Below, one piece after another: positions 38,261 through 46,534 of a DNA stretch of 64,000 nt. The position numbers were made by a program, and so were the translations under genes. Source of the stretch: Vagococcus zengguangii (GTDB lineage: Bacteria; Bacillota; Bacilli; Lactobacillales; Vagococcaceae); contig NZ_CP039712.1 of NCBI RefSeq assembly GCF_005145005.1, positions 217,001-281,000 of the forward strand. The letters run 5' to 3'. Under the pieces are notes generated by a model. The model was not told where the DNA came from. It was given only the letters and a program-made list of their open reading frames with translations, and made no database searches. Numbering within the stretch: position 1 is the first letter of the stretch; each line of letters begins with the position of its first letter.

Positions 38261-40586
38261 GTTATTAAAAGAACGTTATTATGCTTATTTTAGACAAACC
38301 CATACTTTACGCCAATATGTCGTTTTTCCAGTTATGACATTAGTCGTAAGTTTTGGTATGTGGCGGGAACGTTCTTGGTTAATGGTTAGTTTATTTTTGA
38401 TAGTTATCACACGCGTAATGATGACACGACAAAAGCAAGTAATAGTTAGTTGCTTAGTGAGTGTCATTGTTTCCGCGTGTTTTTTTATGGCTTTTGCAAG
38501 AACACCACGGCCTGCTCCGAGTGCTGAGCGGACGTTTACAACGGTCATACAACCTCAAACGATAGTGATTAAAGGTGACTATTTTCAGTTTACAGGTGTA
38601 ACCCCTGGACAATCAGGTAAGAGCCGTTATCGCTACAAATTGACTAGTGAAGCTGAAAAAAATGTGTATCAGCAACTCGCTCGTCAGGCCAGTGTTAAAG
38701 TAACGGGGAAGTTTAGTTTGCCTAAAACAGCAAGGAATTTGAATGGTTTTGATAATCGTCGGTATTTATCTGAGCAAGGAATTGATTACTTAGTCGATGT
38801 CAAATCTCTTGAAATATTTGGTGTGAAGGCCTCTTTTTCACCACTAGTTAAGTTGCGTGAGTGGAAAAGTTGGTTGCTTCACTACGTTAATCGAACGTTC
38901 GGTTACTATACACGTTTGTATGTGAAAAGTTTGTTGCTCGGAGACAAGGGGGAGGAGTTTGCAAACGAACGTGAATCATTTGAAAAACTAGGAATTTTGT
39001 ATTTGTTTAGCATTTCGGGGATGCATGTGACTTTTTTTGCGAGTTTATGGCACAAACTTTTAAGGCGTACTCCGTTAGCTTTAGAATGGATTGAATGGTT
39101 AGAGTACGGTTATTTATTCGCTCTGTATTTCTTGTTTGGTGAAGGGATTGCGGTCCTTAGAGCTTTGTTAGCATATGTTTTATTGACACGTAATCGACGT
39201 TATCGGCTTGGTTTTTCTAGTTTAGATACCTGGGCCCTTAGTTTGTTAGGGTGTTTTTTGTTGAAGTCAGAAGCTATTTTTTCAATCGGTAGCTGTTACT
39301 CGTTCTTCTTAACCTTTTGTTTAATATATTTGCGACCGAGTCTTGCTAGATATGCAAGCGGTTGGCGGTATAATTTCTTAATTAGTGTTGGGTTATCACT
39401 ACTAGCCTTTCCGCTTAATAGTTACTTTTTTTACGAAAATCGTCTATTAGCATTTGTGTTCAGTTTTGTCTTGTTGCCACTTATTTGTCGTGTGTTATTG
39501 CCTCTAATTTGCTTTTCTTTAGTGACGCCATTTTTGGCACAGTTAGTTGAAATGTTATTTAAAGGTTGTCATTTCTTGTTTGTATTATTAGGAGAATTAC
39601 CAATCGCTCATGTAATAACGGGCAAAATCCCATTGATTGGCTTAATGGCCATGTTAGTGTTGTTAGGTTGGAGTTTAATTAAACTTGAGAGTAGTTGGCG
39701 ACAATCACTGATAGGTGTCTGTTTGATGGCAAGTCTTACTTGTAGTTATAAGTATTTGAATTACCAAGGGTTAGTGGCTTTTGTAGATGTTGGTCAAGGA
39801 GATTGCTTGGTCATTCAAGAACCCTTTCACGGAACGGTAACGATTGTCGATGTCGGTGGGAGGATGTTGTATGAGAAAGAAGCGTGGCAACAATCTCTTA
39901 ATGTACCAGGCGTTACTTATACTTTATTACCGTTTTTGAAAAGTCTGGGTATTACGCGTGTTGATGCCTTAGCGTGTACGCATGCAGATGCCGATCATGT
40001 GGGTGATTTGGTGGCGGTTTTAGATAGTGTCACTGTTGAGCGTTTGGTATTTCCGACAGGACTTGAGCAAAATGAATCGTTTGCTCGTAAAATTCAGCCA
40101 TATGCTAAACAAATCGCTTTTCAACAAGTATTAGCGGGAACTAAATTTAAGTTAGGTGATTTGGTGTTTGATGTGCTATCTCCTACCAAAGTTGAAGATG
40201 ACGGCGGCAATAATGATTCACTCGTGTTATCCACCCAGATAGGACAAGCAAATTTCTTGCTGACAGGTGACATGGAAGAAGCGGGAGAGCTATCGTTGTT
40301 AAAACGTTATCCTAACTTGAGTATCGATGTCTTAAAAGTTGGACACCATGGCAGTAAGACTTCAACAACGGATGCTTTTATTGCACAAATTCAACCCAAA
40401 CTAGCGATTATTTCATGTGGGGAAAACAATCGTTTTGGACATCCTCGTCCTGAGGTGTTGGAGACACTTGCCAAGTACCAAGTGAACGTTTGTCGGACAG
40501 ATTTAAAAGGCATGATTTATTTTGAATGGTCGGGTTTAACGGGGAAAATAAAAGGTCCGCTGACGTTAGTTGCGGATAGTCGGTAA
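38241..40586 (+). CDS. comEC: Competence protein ComEC (DNA channel)
   Basis: ComEC is the membrane channel that admits single-stranded DNA. The 781-residue protein has N-terminal helices, an OB-fold region (about 100-190), a competence domain with many helices (LGDKGEEF, YLFSISGMHVTFFA), and a C-terminal metallo-beta-lactamase domain (FVDVGQGDCLVI, THADADHVGD, LLTGDMEEAGE, VGHHGSKTSTTD). I place the start at ATG 38241 inside comEB; GGAG touches the ATG, so translation probably depends on coupling with comEB. The frame is intact, so the gene looks functional. Confidence 0.93.
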   Translation: MKKSADELLKERYYAYFRQTHTLRQYVVFPVMTLVVSFGMWRERSWLMVSLFLIVITRVMMTRQKQVIVSCLVSVIVSACFFMAFARTPRPAPSAERTFTTVIQPQTIVIKGDYFQFTGVTPGQSGKSRYRYKLTSEAEKNVYQQLARQASVKVTGKFSLPKTARNLNGFDNRRYLSEQGIDYLVDVKSLEIFGVKASFSPLVKLREWKSWLLHYVNRTFGYYTRLYVKSLLLGDKGEEFANERESFEKLGILYLFSISGMHVTFFASLWHKLLRRTPLALEWIEWLEYGYLFALYFLFGEGIAVLRALLAYVLLTRNRRYRLGFSSLDTWALSLLGCFLLKSEAIFSIGSCYSFFLTFCLIYLRPSLARYASGWRYNFLISVGLSLLAFPLNSYFFYENRLLAFVFSFVLLPLICRVLLPLICFSLVTPFLAQLVEMLFKGCHFLFVLLGELPIAHVITGKIPLIGLMAMLVLLGWSLIKLESSWRQSLIGVCLMASLTCSYKYLNYQGLVAFVDVGQGDCLVIQEPFHGTVTIVDVGGRMLYEKEAWQQSLNVPGVTYTLLPFLKSLGITRVDALACTHADADHVGDLVAVLDSVTVERLVFPTGLEQNESFARKIQPYAKQIAFQQVLAGTKFKLGDLVFDVLSPTKVEDDGGNNDSLVLSTQIGQANFLLTGDMEEAGELSLLKRYPNLSIDVLKVGHHGSKTSTTDAFIAQIQPKLAIISCGENNRFGHPRPEVLETLAKYQVNVCRTDLKGMIYFEWSGLTGKIKGPLTLVADSR

Positions 40587-40632
40587 AGTTACTTAATCTT
40601 TCGATTTAAATTTCAAAGTGCCTATCTTAGGG

Positions 40633-40661
40633 CTCGTTTATTAAACGAGTTAGGGTATAAT
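40633..40661 (+). promoter_or_regulatory. Palindrome and -10 box before recQ
   Basis: CTCGTTTATTAAACGAG (40633-40649) is a perfect 8-1-8 palindrome just before TATAAT (40656-40661) and covers the -35 region. It lacks a T tract, so it is more likely an operator than a terminator for comEC. Confidence 0.5.
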
Positions 40662-40692
40662 GGAGGGATGAATAAGTAAGTCGAGGTGTATT

Positions 40693-42519
40693 ATGGAACA
40701 AGCAGTAAACATATTGTCCAGTGTTTTTGGATATGAGACGTTTCGTCAGGGACAAACCGAGGTAATTGAAACGATTGCCAATCAACAAGATGTTTTAGCG
40801 ATTATGCCAACCGGTTCAGGAAAGTCGCTTTGTTATCAAATTCCAGCGCTGATGGCTGAAGGGATTACGATTGTTGTTTCGCCACTTGTTTCATTAATGA
40901 AAGATCAAGTGCGTGAGTTGCTTGCAGCAGGTATTCGAGGTGCCTATATTAATTCGTCGCTAAGTGAAGCACAAATCAATAAAGCCTTGTTTAATTTGAG
41001 TCAGGGGATGTACAAAATTGTCTATGTGGCGCCTGAACGTTTAATGACACCACGCTTTTTAGCGGCGGTTAGTGAAGTGCCTGTTAGTTTAATCGCAGTT
41101 GATGAAGCGCATTGCTTATCGCAATGGGGGCATGACTTTAGGAGTAGCTATTTAGCGATTCCAGAATTTATTGCCACTTTTGAAGCACGTCCAACGATTG
41201 CGGCGTTTACTGCAACAGCTAATGTCAAAACGCAGCACGATATTTTAGCATATCTGGGATTACAAGAGCCACTTATTGTAAAAAATAGTTATGATCGTCC
41301 TAACTTATATTTCGCAGTCGAAGTTGTGGCAAATCGTCGAAAATTTGTTGAGTATTACGTTCAGAAAAATCCAGGTGAAAGTACGGTCATTTATGCCTCA
41401 ACGCGTAAAGAAGTCGAAAAGATCGCTAATTTCCTAGTTGAGTTAGGGGTCAAAGCGACCTATTATCATGCGGGTTTATCAAGTGACGAACGCACACGTC
41501 ATCAAGATGCGTTTATTTTTGGCGAAGCGGATGTGATTGTGGCAACGAATGCTTTTGGAATGGGGATTAACAAACCCGATGTGCGTCACGTCATTCACTA
41601 TAACTTACCAAAAGACTTGGAGAGTTACTATCAGGAAGCAGGTCGAGCGGGTCGCGATGGGGAACCGGCCAAGTGTACCTTGTTATTTTCACGTGCGGAT
41701 ATCGTGTTGAATCGTAAAATGTTAGTGTCTAGTTCTGAAATGTATGAAACAAGTGACGAGCAACAATTTTATAAAAATAAATCCCTTGATGCGATGGTAC
41801 AGTATGCAACGACAACTAGTTGTTTACGTCGAGTGATGCTAAATTATTTTAATGAAGAGAGGTCGAGTGACTGTGATAATTGTTTGAACTGTCAGACGAC
41901 GTTTGAAGAAAGAGAGATTACCGAAGAAGCACGGGCTGTGATGCACTATTTGGCAGAACTACAACAAGCGCATCGTCAAATTGGTAAGGAACGTGTGATT
42001 CAATCGTTGATGATGGCTGAAAGTGACGCATCCCCTATCAATTCAGATTGGCTAGGCAGTTTGGCCGACAAAACCAAATTAGAAGTGACGGAAGTGATGG
42101 ATTATTTATTAGACCATTATTTTATTTCAATGGACGTCCTGAACTATTATGTGCTAAGTTTGACGGAGAGAGGTCAAGCGTGGTTGATGGAAGAAACACC
42201 GTTAATGATGCCTTTGCGTAAAAAAACAGCCTATCAAGCATTAAAAAACGAGAAGAAAAGTAAAAAAACAAGTGAACTTGTTATTTCAGCCGATAATCAG
42301 TCCTTATATAACCGTTTAGCTGATTTACGTAAAGAATTAGCCCAAGAACAAAACTTACCGGCTTACGTGGTGTTTGGAAATAAGAGTTTAGCTGAGATGG
42401 CAACTTATCAGCCACAAACGAAAGAAGCCTTTTTAGCTATTAAAGGAGTCGGTGAATCGAAATATGAAACATATGGTGAAGTGTTTATTCAAGCGATTCA
42501 AGCTTATTTAGCTGACTAG
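40693..42519 (+). CDS. recQ: ATP-dependent DNA helicase RecQ
   Basis: RecQ unwinds DNA in 3'-5' direction during repair. The 608-residue protein has Walker A MPTGSGKSLCYQ, DEAHCLSQWGHDFR, TATAN, AGRAGRDG, the zinc-binding cysteines (CLRR and CDNCLNC) and a C-terminal HRDC domain (FLAIKGVGESKYETYG). It sits between comEC and holA, which are neighbours in Bacillus. Confidence 0.96.
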   Translation: MEQAVNILSSVFGYETFRQGQTEVIETIANQQDVLAIMPTGSGKSLCYQIPALMAEGITIVVSPLVSLMKDQVRELLAAGIRGAYINSSLSEAQINKALFNLSQGMYKIVYVAPERLMTPRFLAAVSEVPVSLIAVDEAHCLSQWGHDFRSSYLAIPEFIATFEARPTIAAFTATANVKTQHDILAYLGLQEPLIVKNSYDRPNLYFAVEVVANRRKFVEYYVQKNPGESTVIYASTRKEVEKIANFLVELGVKATYYHAGLSSDERTRHQDAFIFGEADVIVATNAFGMGINKPDVRHVIHYNLPKDLESYYQEAGRAGRDGEPAKCTLLFSRADIVLNRKMLVSSSEMYETSDEQQFYKNKSLDAMVQYATTTSCLRRVMLNYFNEERSSDCDNCLNCQTTFEEREITEEARAVMHYLAELQQAHRQIGKERVIQSLMMAESDASPINSDWLGSLADKTKLEVTEVMDYLLDHYFISMDVLNYYVLSLTERGQAWLMEETPLMMPLRKKTAYQALKNEKKSKKTSELVISADNQSLYNRLADLRKELAQEQNLPAYVVFGNKSLAEMATYQPQTKEAFLAIKGVGESKYETYGEVFIQAIQAYLAD

Positions 42520-42622
42520 TTCAATTCTTAATGAACAGTTACGATTATGCTATAATAGGTAGGAGTTCAGAGGTGTAAAAATCAAGGAAATATAAAATAC
42601 TAGAATAGCAAGGAAGACAAGC

Positions 42623-43645
42623 ATGACGTTACAACAAGAATTAACAAAGATTAGTAAAGGTCAGCTAGCACCGGTTTATTTACTAGTCGGTTCAGAGCAA
42701 TATTTAGCTGATTTATTTATGAATACACTTAAAGAAGCGGTTTTAACTGAAACAGATGATGAGATGAATTTTATTCGTTTTGATATGGAACAAGCGCCGT
42801 TATCGTTAGCAATTGAAGAAGCCAATACGATTCCCTTTTTTGGCGACCAGCGAGTGGTTCAAATGGATAATCCTTACTTTTTGACGGGCGAACGCAATAA
42901 GGTGAGTGTCGAACATAATACGGATTTGTTGGTAGCTTACTTGCAGTCACCGATGGAGTCAACCATTTTAGTCATTTGTGCCACTTATGAGAAGTTAGAT
43001 AGTCGTAAAAAAATCGTAAAAGAGTTAAAAAAACAGGCGACGCTGATTTCAATCGAGCCGCTAAAAGAACAAGAGTTACGCAATTATGTACGCCAGAGTG
43101 TCGAAGGCCGTGACTATGAAATTACACCAGAAGCGCTAGATAGTTTGTTATATTTGTGTCAAATGCAATTAGGGCGCGTTATGTCAGAACTTGATAAAAT
43201 CATGCTTTATGCAATGGCAACGAAAAAAATTACCAAACCGATTGTCGAAAGTTTAGTCGCTAAATCACTAGAACAAAATATTTTTGAAATGGTTGATTAT
43301 GTTATGAAAAAACAGCCAGAGAAGAGCCTACGTTTGCATCAAGAATTACTGTTACAAGGTGAAGATACGATTAAAATAACAGCGATTTTGTTACAACATA
43401 TTCGTTTATTAATCCAAGTCAAAATCATGTTAGGGATGGGTTATCAAAAGAGTAATATGGCCGATGTATTGAAAATTCATCCGTACCGTGTGCAACTAGC
43501 TATGCAATTAGTAAAATCATATGATTTGAAATTGTTAGGTCAACTTTATGATAGTTTGGCTCAAAATGATTGGTTAACTAAGACGGGACAAATGGATAAA
43601 GAGTTGCTTTTTGAGTTGTTTATTTTGAAATATAGTGCATCGTAA
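42623..43645 (+). CDS. holA: DNA polymerase III subunit delta
   Basis: HolA opens the sliding clamp as part of the clamp loader. The 340-residue protein shows APVYLLVGSEQYL at the start, NFIRFDMEQAPLS, TIPFFGDQRVV and a helical C-terminal domain (LLLQGEDTIKITAILLQHIRLLIQVK). TATAAT lies about 70 bases upstream, so it can be transcribed apart from recQ. Confidence 0.95.
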   Translation: MTLQQELTKISKGQLAPVYLLVGSEQYLADLFMNTLKEAVLTETDDEMNFIRFDMEQAPLSLAIEEANTIPFFGDQRVVQMDNPYFLTGERNKVSVEHNTDLLVAYLQSPMESTILVICATYEKLDSRKKIVKELKKQATLISIEPLKEQELRNYVRQSVEGRDYEITPEALDSLLYLCQMQLGRVMSELDKIMLYAMATKKITKPIVESLVAKSLEQNIFEMVDYVMKKQPEKSLRLHQELLLQGEDTIKITAILLQHIRLLIQVKIMLGMGYQKSNMADVLKIHPYRVQLAMQLVKSYDLKLLGQLYDSLAQNDWLTKTGQMDKELLFELFILKYSAS

Positions 43646-43700
43646 GTTATTGACTTTTCTAGCAATTTGTTTCATACTAAAGGTACATTTTAATAGAACG

Positions 43701-43780
43701 ACCATCACAAAGGGGTGCCAGTTGGCTGAGATCATACCCTTGAACCTGTAGTGTTAAGACACGCGTAGGAATTGTGATGG
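43701..43780 (+). ncRNA. TPP riboswitch (THI box)
   Basis: The conserved elements appear in order: GGGGTGCC, GGCTGAGAT, ACCCTTGAACCTG, then the CGCGTAGGAA of the second arm. CATCACAA (43703-43710) pairs with TTGTGATG (43772-43779) to form P1. It precedes a thiamine transporter gene. Confidence 0.95.
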
Positions 43781-43800
43781 AGTATCAACGTGAACGTTAT

Positions 43801-43854
43801 ACTCCTCCTTTGTTGTATGGTATCGTCTATACAATTTAAAGGAGGAGTTTTTTT
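43801..43854 (+). terminator. Riboswitch expression platform: terminator that contains the thiT ribosome site
   Basis: ACTCCTCCTTT (43801-43811) pairs with AAAGGAGGAGT (43838-43848), followed by seven Ts and the thiT ATG at 43855. The 3' arm holds the Shine-Dalgarno site, so the same hairpin could stop transcription and block translation. Confidence 0.88.
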
Positions 43855-44424
43855 ATGCAACAACAAGTAACGCGCTCATCAAGTAAAGTATTAATTGGAG
43901 TCGAAGGTGCCATTTTTGCAGCGTTAGCGATGGTGTTATCATTCATTCCGACTACCATTGGTTCAAGTTTTACGATTTCATTAGGGATGATTCCGTTGAC
44001 AATGTATGCTTTGAAACGTGGCGTAGCACCAGGATTATTAGCGGGTCTTGTCTGGGGATTACTACATTTTGCAACAGGACAAGTTGCTTACTTATCAGTT
44101 AGTCAAGTGTTGATTGAGTATTTAGTTGCCTTTACAATGGTTGGTCTAGCTGGTATCGTATCCAAACAATTCATCGCTAACAAACAAACCAAAGCAGCCT
44201 ATAAATGGTTAGTAATAGCGGTTTTCATTGGAACAATCGCTAGATTTTTCTGGCATTTTGTGGCAGGCGTGATTTTCTGGGGGCAATATGCATTATGGGG
44301 CATGGCACCTATGTTGTTTTCATTTATTATGAATGGTGTGAGTGGACTGGCTACAGCCATTGTAACGGCTCTTGTTTTGAGTTGGATTTATAAACTATCT
44401 CCTCGATTATTTTTGAATAATTAA
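43855..44424 (+). CDS. thiT: Thiamine ECF transporter S component
   Basis: ThiT is the thiamine-binding membrane subunit of an energy-coupling factor transporter; the shared EcfA/T module is not in this window. The 189-residue protein has six hydrophobic segments and family features IGVEGAIFAALAMVLSF, LGMIPLTMYALKRG, LVWGLLHF and the WHFVAGVIFWGQYA segment. Control by the TPP riboswitch supports the substrate. Confidence 0.94.
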   Translation: MQQQVTRSSSKVLIGVEGAIFAALAMVLSFIPTTIGSSFTISLGMIPLTMYALKRGVAPGLLAGLVWGLLHFATGQVAYLSVSQVLIEYLVAFTMVGLAGIVSKQFIANKQTKAAYKWLVIAVFIGTIARFFWHFVAGVIFWGQYALWGMAPMLFSFIMNGVSGLATAIVTALVLSWIYKLSPRLFLNN

Positions 44425-44500
44425 TTGTCCGTAAAAACTATCCTTAATTCAAACGCTTATGATATGATTAGGTGGAGATGAGAAGAAGGGATGTGTCAGG

Positions 44501-45319
44501 ATGACAGAATGGTTCGTGAATTTAACGCCGTGGCAACAAGCCTTGGGCGGTACCGCATTTACATATGGGATGACAGCACTCGGTGCGGCGTTAGTATTTT
44601 TCTTTAAAGAAATTAAAAAGGATGTCTTAAATTTGATGCTTGGTTTTGCTTCAGGTGTCATGATTGCGGCAAGTTTTTGGTCGCTTCTAGATCCGGCAAT
44701 TGAGCGTGCGAGTGAGAATGGAGATATCCCTTGGTTAGTCGTAGGGATTGGGTTTATTCTAGGTGGTTTATTTTTATATCTAGCTGATAAAGTGATTCCT
44801 CACATGCACTTTGGTGATAACCAAGAGCAAGAAGGTATGCCTAGCCACTTAAAAAGAACGGTCTTATTAGTTTTTTCAATTACGTTACATAATATTCCCG
44901 AAGGTTTAGCAGTCGGGGTCGCGTTTGGTGCAGCAGCTTCAGCTGATAACCCAACGCAAGCAGTCCTGGGTGCTTTAGCGGTTGCTATCGGGATTGGAAT
45001 TCAAAACTTCCCCGAAGGTGCAGCTGTGTCAATTCCTCTTCGTCAAGAGGGGTTGAGTCGATGGAAATCATTTTTATACGGTCAAGCTTCAGGGTTAGTT
45101 GAGCCGATTGCCGGAATTGCGGGTGCCTTATTAGTAGCACGTATGACTTTCATTTTACCCTATGCCTTAGCGTTTGCAGCAGGTGCAATGATCTATGTGG
45201 TGGTGGAAGAACTAATTCCAGAAGCACAACAAACTACAACCAAAGGGGCTCATTACGGCGTATTTGGTGTGATGGCTGGCTTTGTGATTATGATGATTTT
45301 GGATGTTGCTTTAGGTTAG
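44501..45319 (+). CDS. ZIP-family metal transporter
   Basis: This 272-residue membrane protein resembles ZIP/GufA-type divalent metal importers. The paired metal-site motifs are LHNIPEGLAVG and IQNFPEGAAVS in central helices, with a short His-containing loop (PHMHFGDN) before them. Zinc is the usual substrate, but manganese or iron are possible. TATGAT lies upstream, so it has its own promoter. Confidence 0.9.
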   Translation: MTEWFVNLTPWQQALGGTAFTYGMTALGAALVFFFKEIKKDVLNLMLGFASGVMIAASFWSLLDPAIERASENGDIPWLVVGIGFILGGLFLYLADKVIPHMHFGDNQEQEGMPSHLKRTVLLVFSITLHNIPEGLAVGVAFGAAASADNPTQAVLGALAVAIGIGIQNFPEGAAVSIPLRQEGLSRWKSFLYGQASGLVEPIAGIAGALLVARMTFILPYALAFAAGAMIYVVVEELIPEAQQTTTKGAHYGVFGVMAGFVIMMILDVALG

Positions 45320-45347
45320 TAGGTTTATCAATATTATAATGAGCTAA

Positions 45348-45380
45348 AGTTCTTACAACAGTGTTTGTAGGGGCTTTTTT
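45348..45380 (+). terminator. Terminator after the ZIP transporter gene
   Basis: AGTTCTTACA and TGTAGGGGCT pair with several wobble pairs, followed by six Ts. Confidence 0.65.
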
Positions 45381-45505
45381 ATTGAAACTATTTGGAAAAG
45401 AACTTTTAAGTGTGGTAATAAATTCTCGTAGATTAACAAAGCCAATCGTATTTCTAAAATATTTCTTTCTAAATAATTTTGACCTGTGTGGTTGGGAATA
45501 ATAAA

Positions 45506-45545
45506 AAAATCTCCTGTCTAGAGTTATCTAGAGAGGAGATTTTAA
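45506..45545 (-). terminator. Terminator after the 58-residue membrane protein gene
   Basis: AAAATCTCCT, TCTAGA and their complements form a long stem; on the minus strand seven Ts follow. Confidence 0.87.
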
Positions 45546-45546
45546 G

Positions 45547-45723
45547 TTATCGTCGTTGTATCCGCCAATTTTCGATGACACGCACGGTAATGTAAATCAT
45601 CAAAATAGGAAAAATTAGTTTTAAAGCAAAGCCTAATAACTTACCAACTAAAATCAAACCAAATGAAAGGGCGAATAGGATCACAATTAGTTTAATAATA
45701 TTATCTACATTGTAACGATTCAT
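45547..45723 (-). CDS. Small (58-residue) membrane protein
   Basis: A short open frame on the minus strand starts MNRYNVDNIIKLIVILFALS and ends VIENWRIQRR. One hydrophobic stretch (about residues 10-48, possibly two helices) is followed by a basic tail. AAGGAGTGACG lies before the ATG and a strong terminator directly after the stop, so I think it is real. The family is unknown. Confidence 0.78.
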   Translation of the reverse strand: MNRYNVDNIIKLIVILFALSFGLILVGKLLGFALKLIFPILMIYITVRVIENWRIQRR

Positions 45724-45914
45724 TGAACGTCACTCCTTGTTTTGTTTTATTAAACTAAGTATAGCAAACACTTATGACAAATTAATGGTGCTTAGGACTG
45801 ATTTTTACAATATTATAAATATTTATTAGTGCGTTAGAAATAAGAGATACCAGCCTAATACCTAGGAAGGGGTAAAGTCTTAGTTTGGGCTTTGTAGAAC
45901 TTGTGTTAAAACCC

Positions 45915-46016
45915 AAAAAAGAGTAGACAGAGACGATGAAACTCTGCTACTCACTTATAGGGGAAACTCTTGAAGAAAGAAGATTAGAAGAAACAATCTA
46001 ATTGTTTTCTAATCTT
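45915..46016 (-). ncRNA. Candidate small RNA with two hairpins
   Basis: On the minus strand a -10-like TATAAT (46026-46021) precedes a hairpin AAGATTAGAAAACAAT/ATTGTTTCTTCTAATCTT (46016-45980, one bulge). A second hairpin, GAGTAGCAGAG/CTCTGTCTACTC (45952-45921), is followed by six Ts. There is no ribosome site or open frame between. The -35 box is poor. It could instead be an attenuator leader for the 58-residue gene, which starts about 190 bases further on. Confidence 0.5.
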
Positions 46017-46073
46017 ACTAATTATATTCTCATAAACCTTATGATAAAGCAAGCGGAAAGTTTATAAAAATTT

Positions 46074-46118
46074 AAAAAAAGCTCATTTTTGGACGAAAGT
46101 CTAAAAAATGAGCTTTTT
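46074..46118 (-). terminator. Terminator after the 132-residue unknown gene
   Basis: AAAAGCTCATTTTT and its near-complement pair around a short loop, with T runs on both sides; it lies just after the stop. Confidence 0.85.
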
Positions 46119-46120
46119 GT

Positions 46121-46519
46121 TTAAAATTTAACAGGATATAAGTCAAAACATTCAACTAAAACGTGATTGACGTGTTCTAATAGTTCGCTTTTTTCTTGAT
46201 AAAACTTTTTTGTTTTGACAGTGACGTTATTATTATTAGTGTAAATCCATTGTGTGAAGTCTTCTTGTTGCTTAACTTGCTGATCAGAGCGTGAAAATAA
46301 AAGATAATCATATAAAATATCAAATTTCATCTCTTGTTTGAAACCTTCATGGAGAGCGACAGCCATAATTAATGCTTCCGGTGTCAGTTCACCTACAGCA
46401 ATAGTTTGTTCATCGATTATAAGTCGCGCTATTTCAGCTTTAAACGGGACGCAGGCATTACAACCGCCGTCAGTCATTTCATAGTCAATTTCAAGTACTG
46501 CTGTCTTTGTCATTATCAT
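46121..46519 (-). CDS. Protein of unknown function linked to a NodB-fold protein
   Basis: I do not recognise this soluble protein of 132 residues. It has a cysteine pair near the N-terminus (GGCNACVPFK) and a third cysteine near the end (LVECFDLYP). Acidic and polar throughout, with a NNNN stretch. It lies 15 bases after the degenerate deacetylase gene on the same strand, so the two probably form an operon. Confidence 0.7.
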   Translation of the reverse strand: MIMTKTAVLEIDYEMTDGGCNACVPFKAEIARLIIDEQTIAVGELTPEALIMAVALHEGFKQEMKFDILYDYLLFSRSDQQVKQQEDFTQWIYTNNNNVTVKTKKFYQEKSELLEHVNHVLVECFDLYPVKF

Positions 46520-46534
46520 TACCTACCTTTATTA

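Noticed and set aside
45921-45952. Plus-strand terminator for the ZIP gene at the hairpin near 45.93 kb
   Set aside because: No T tract follows on the plus strand and a nearer terminator already serves the ZIP gene; the T tract is on the minus strand.
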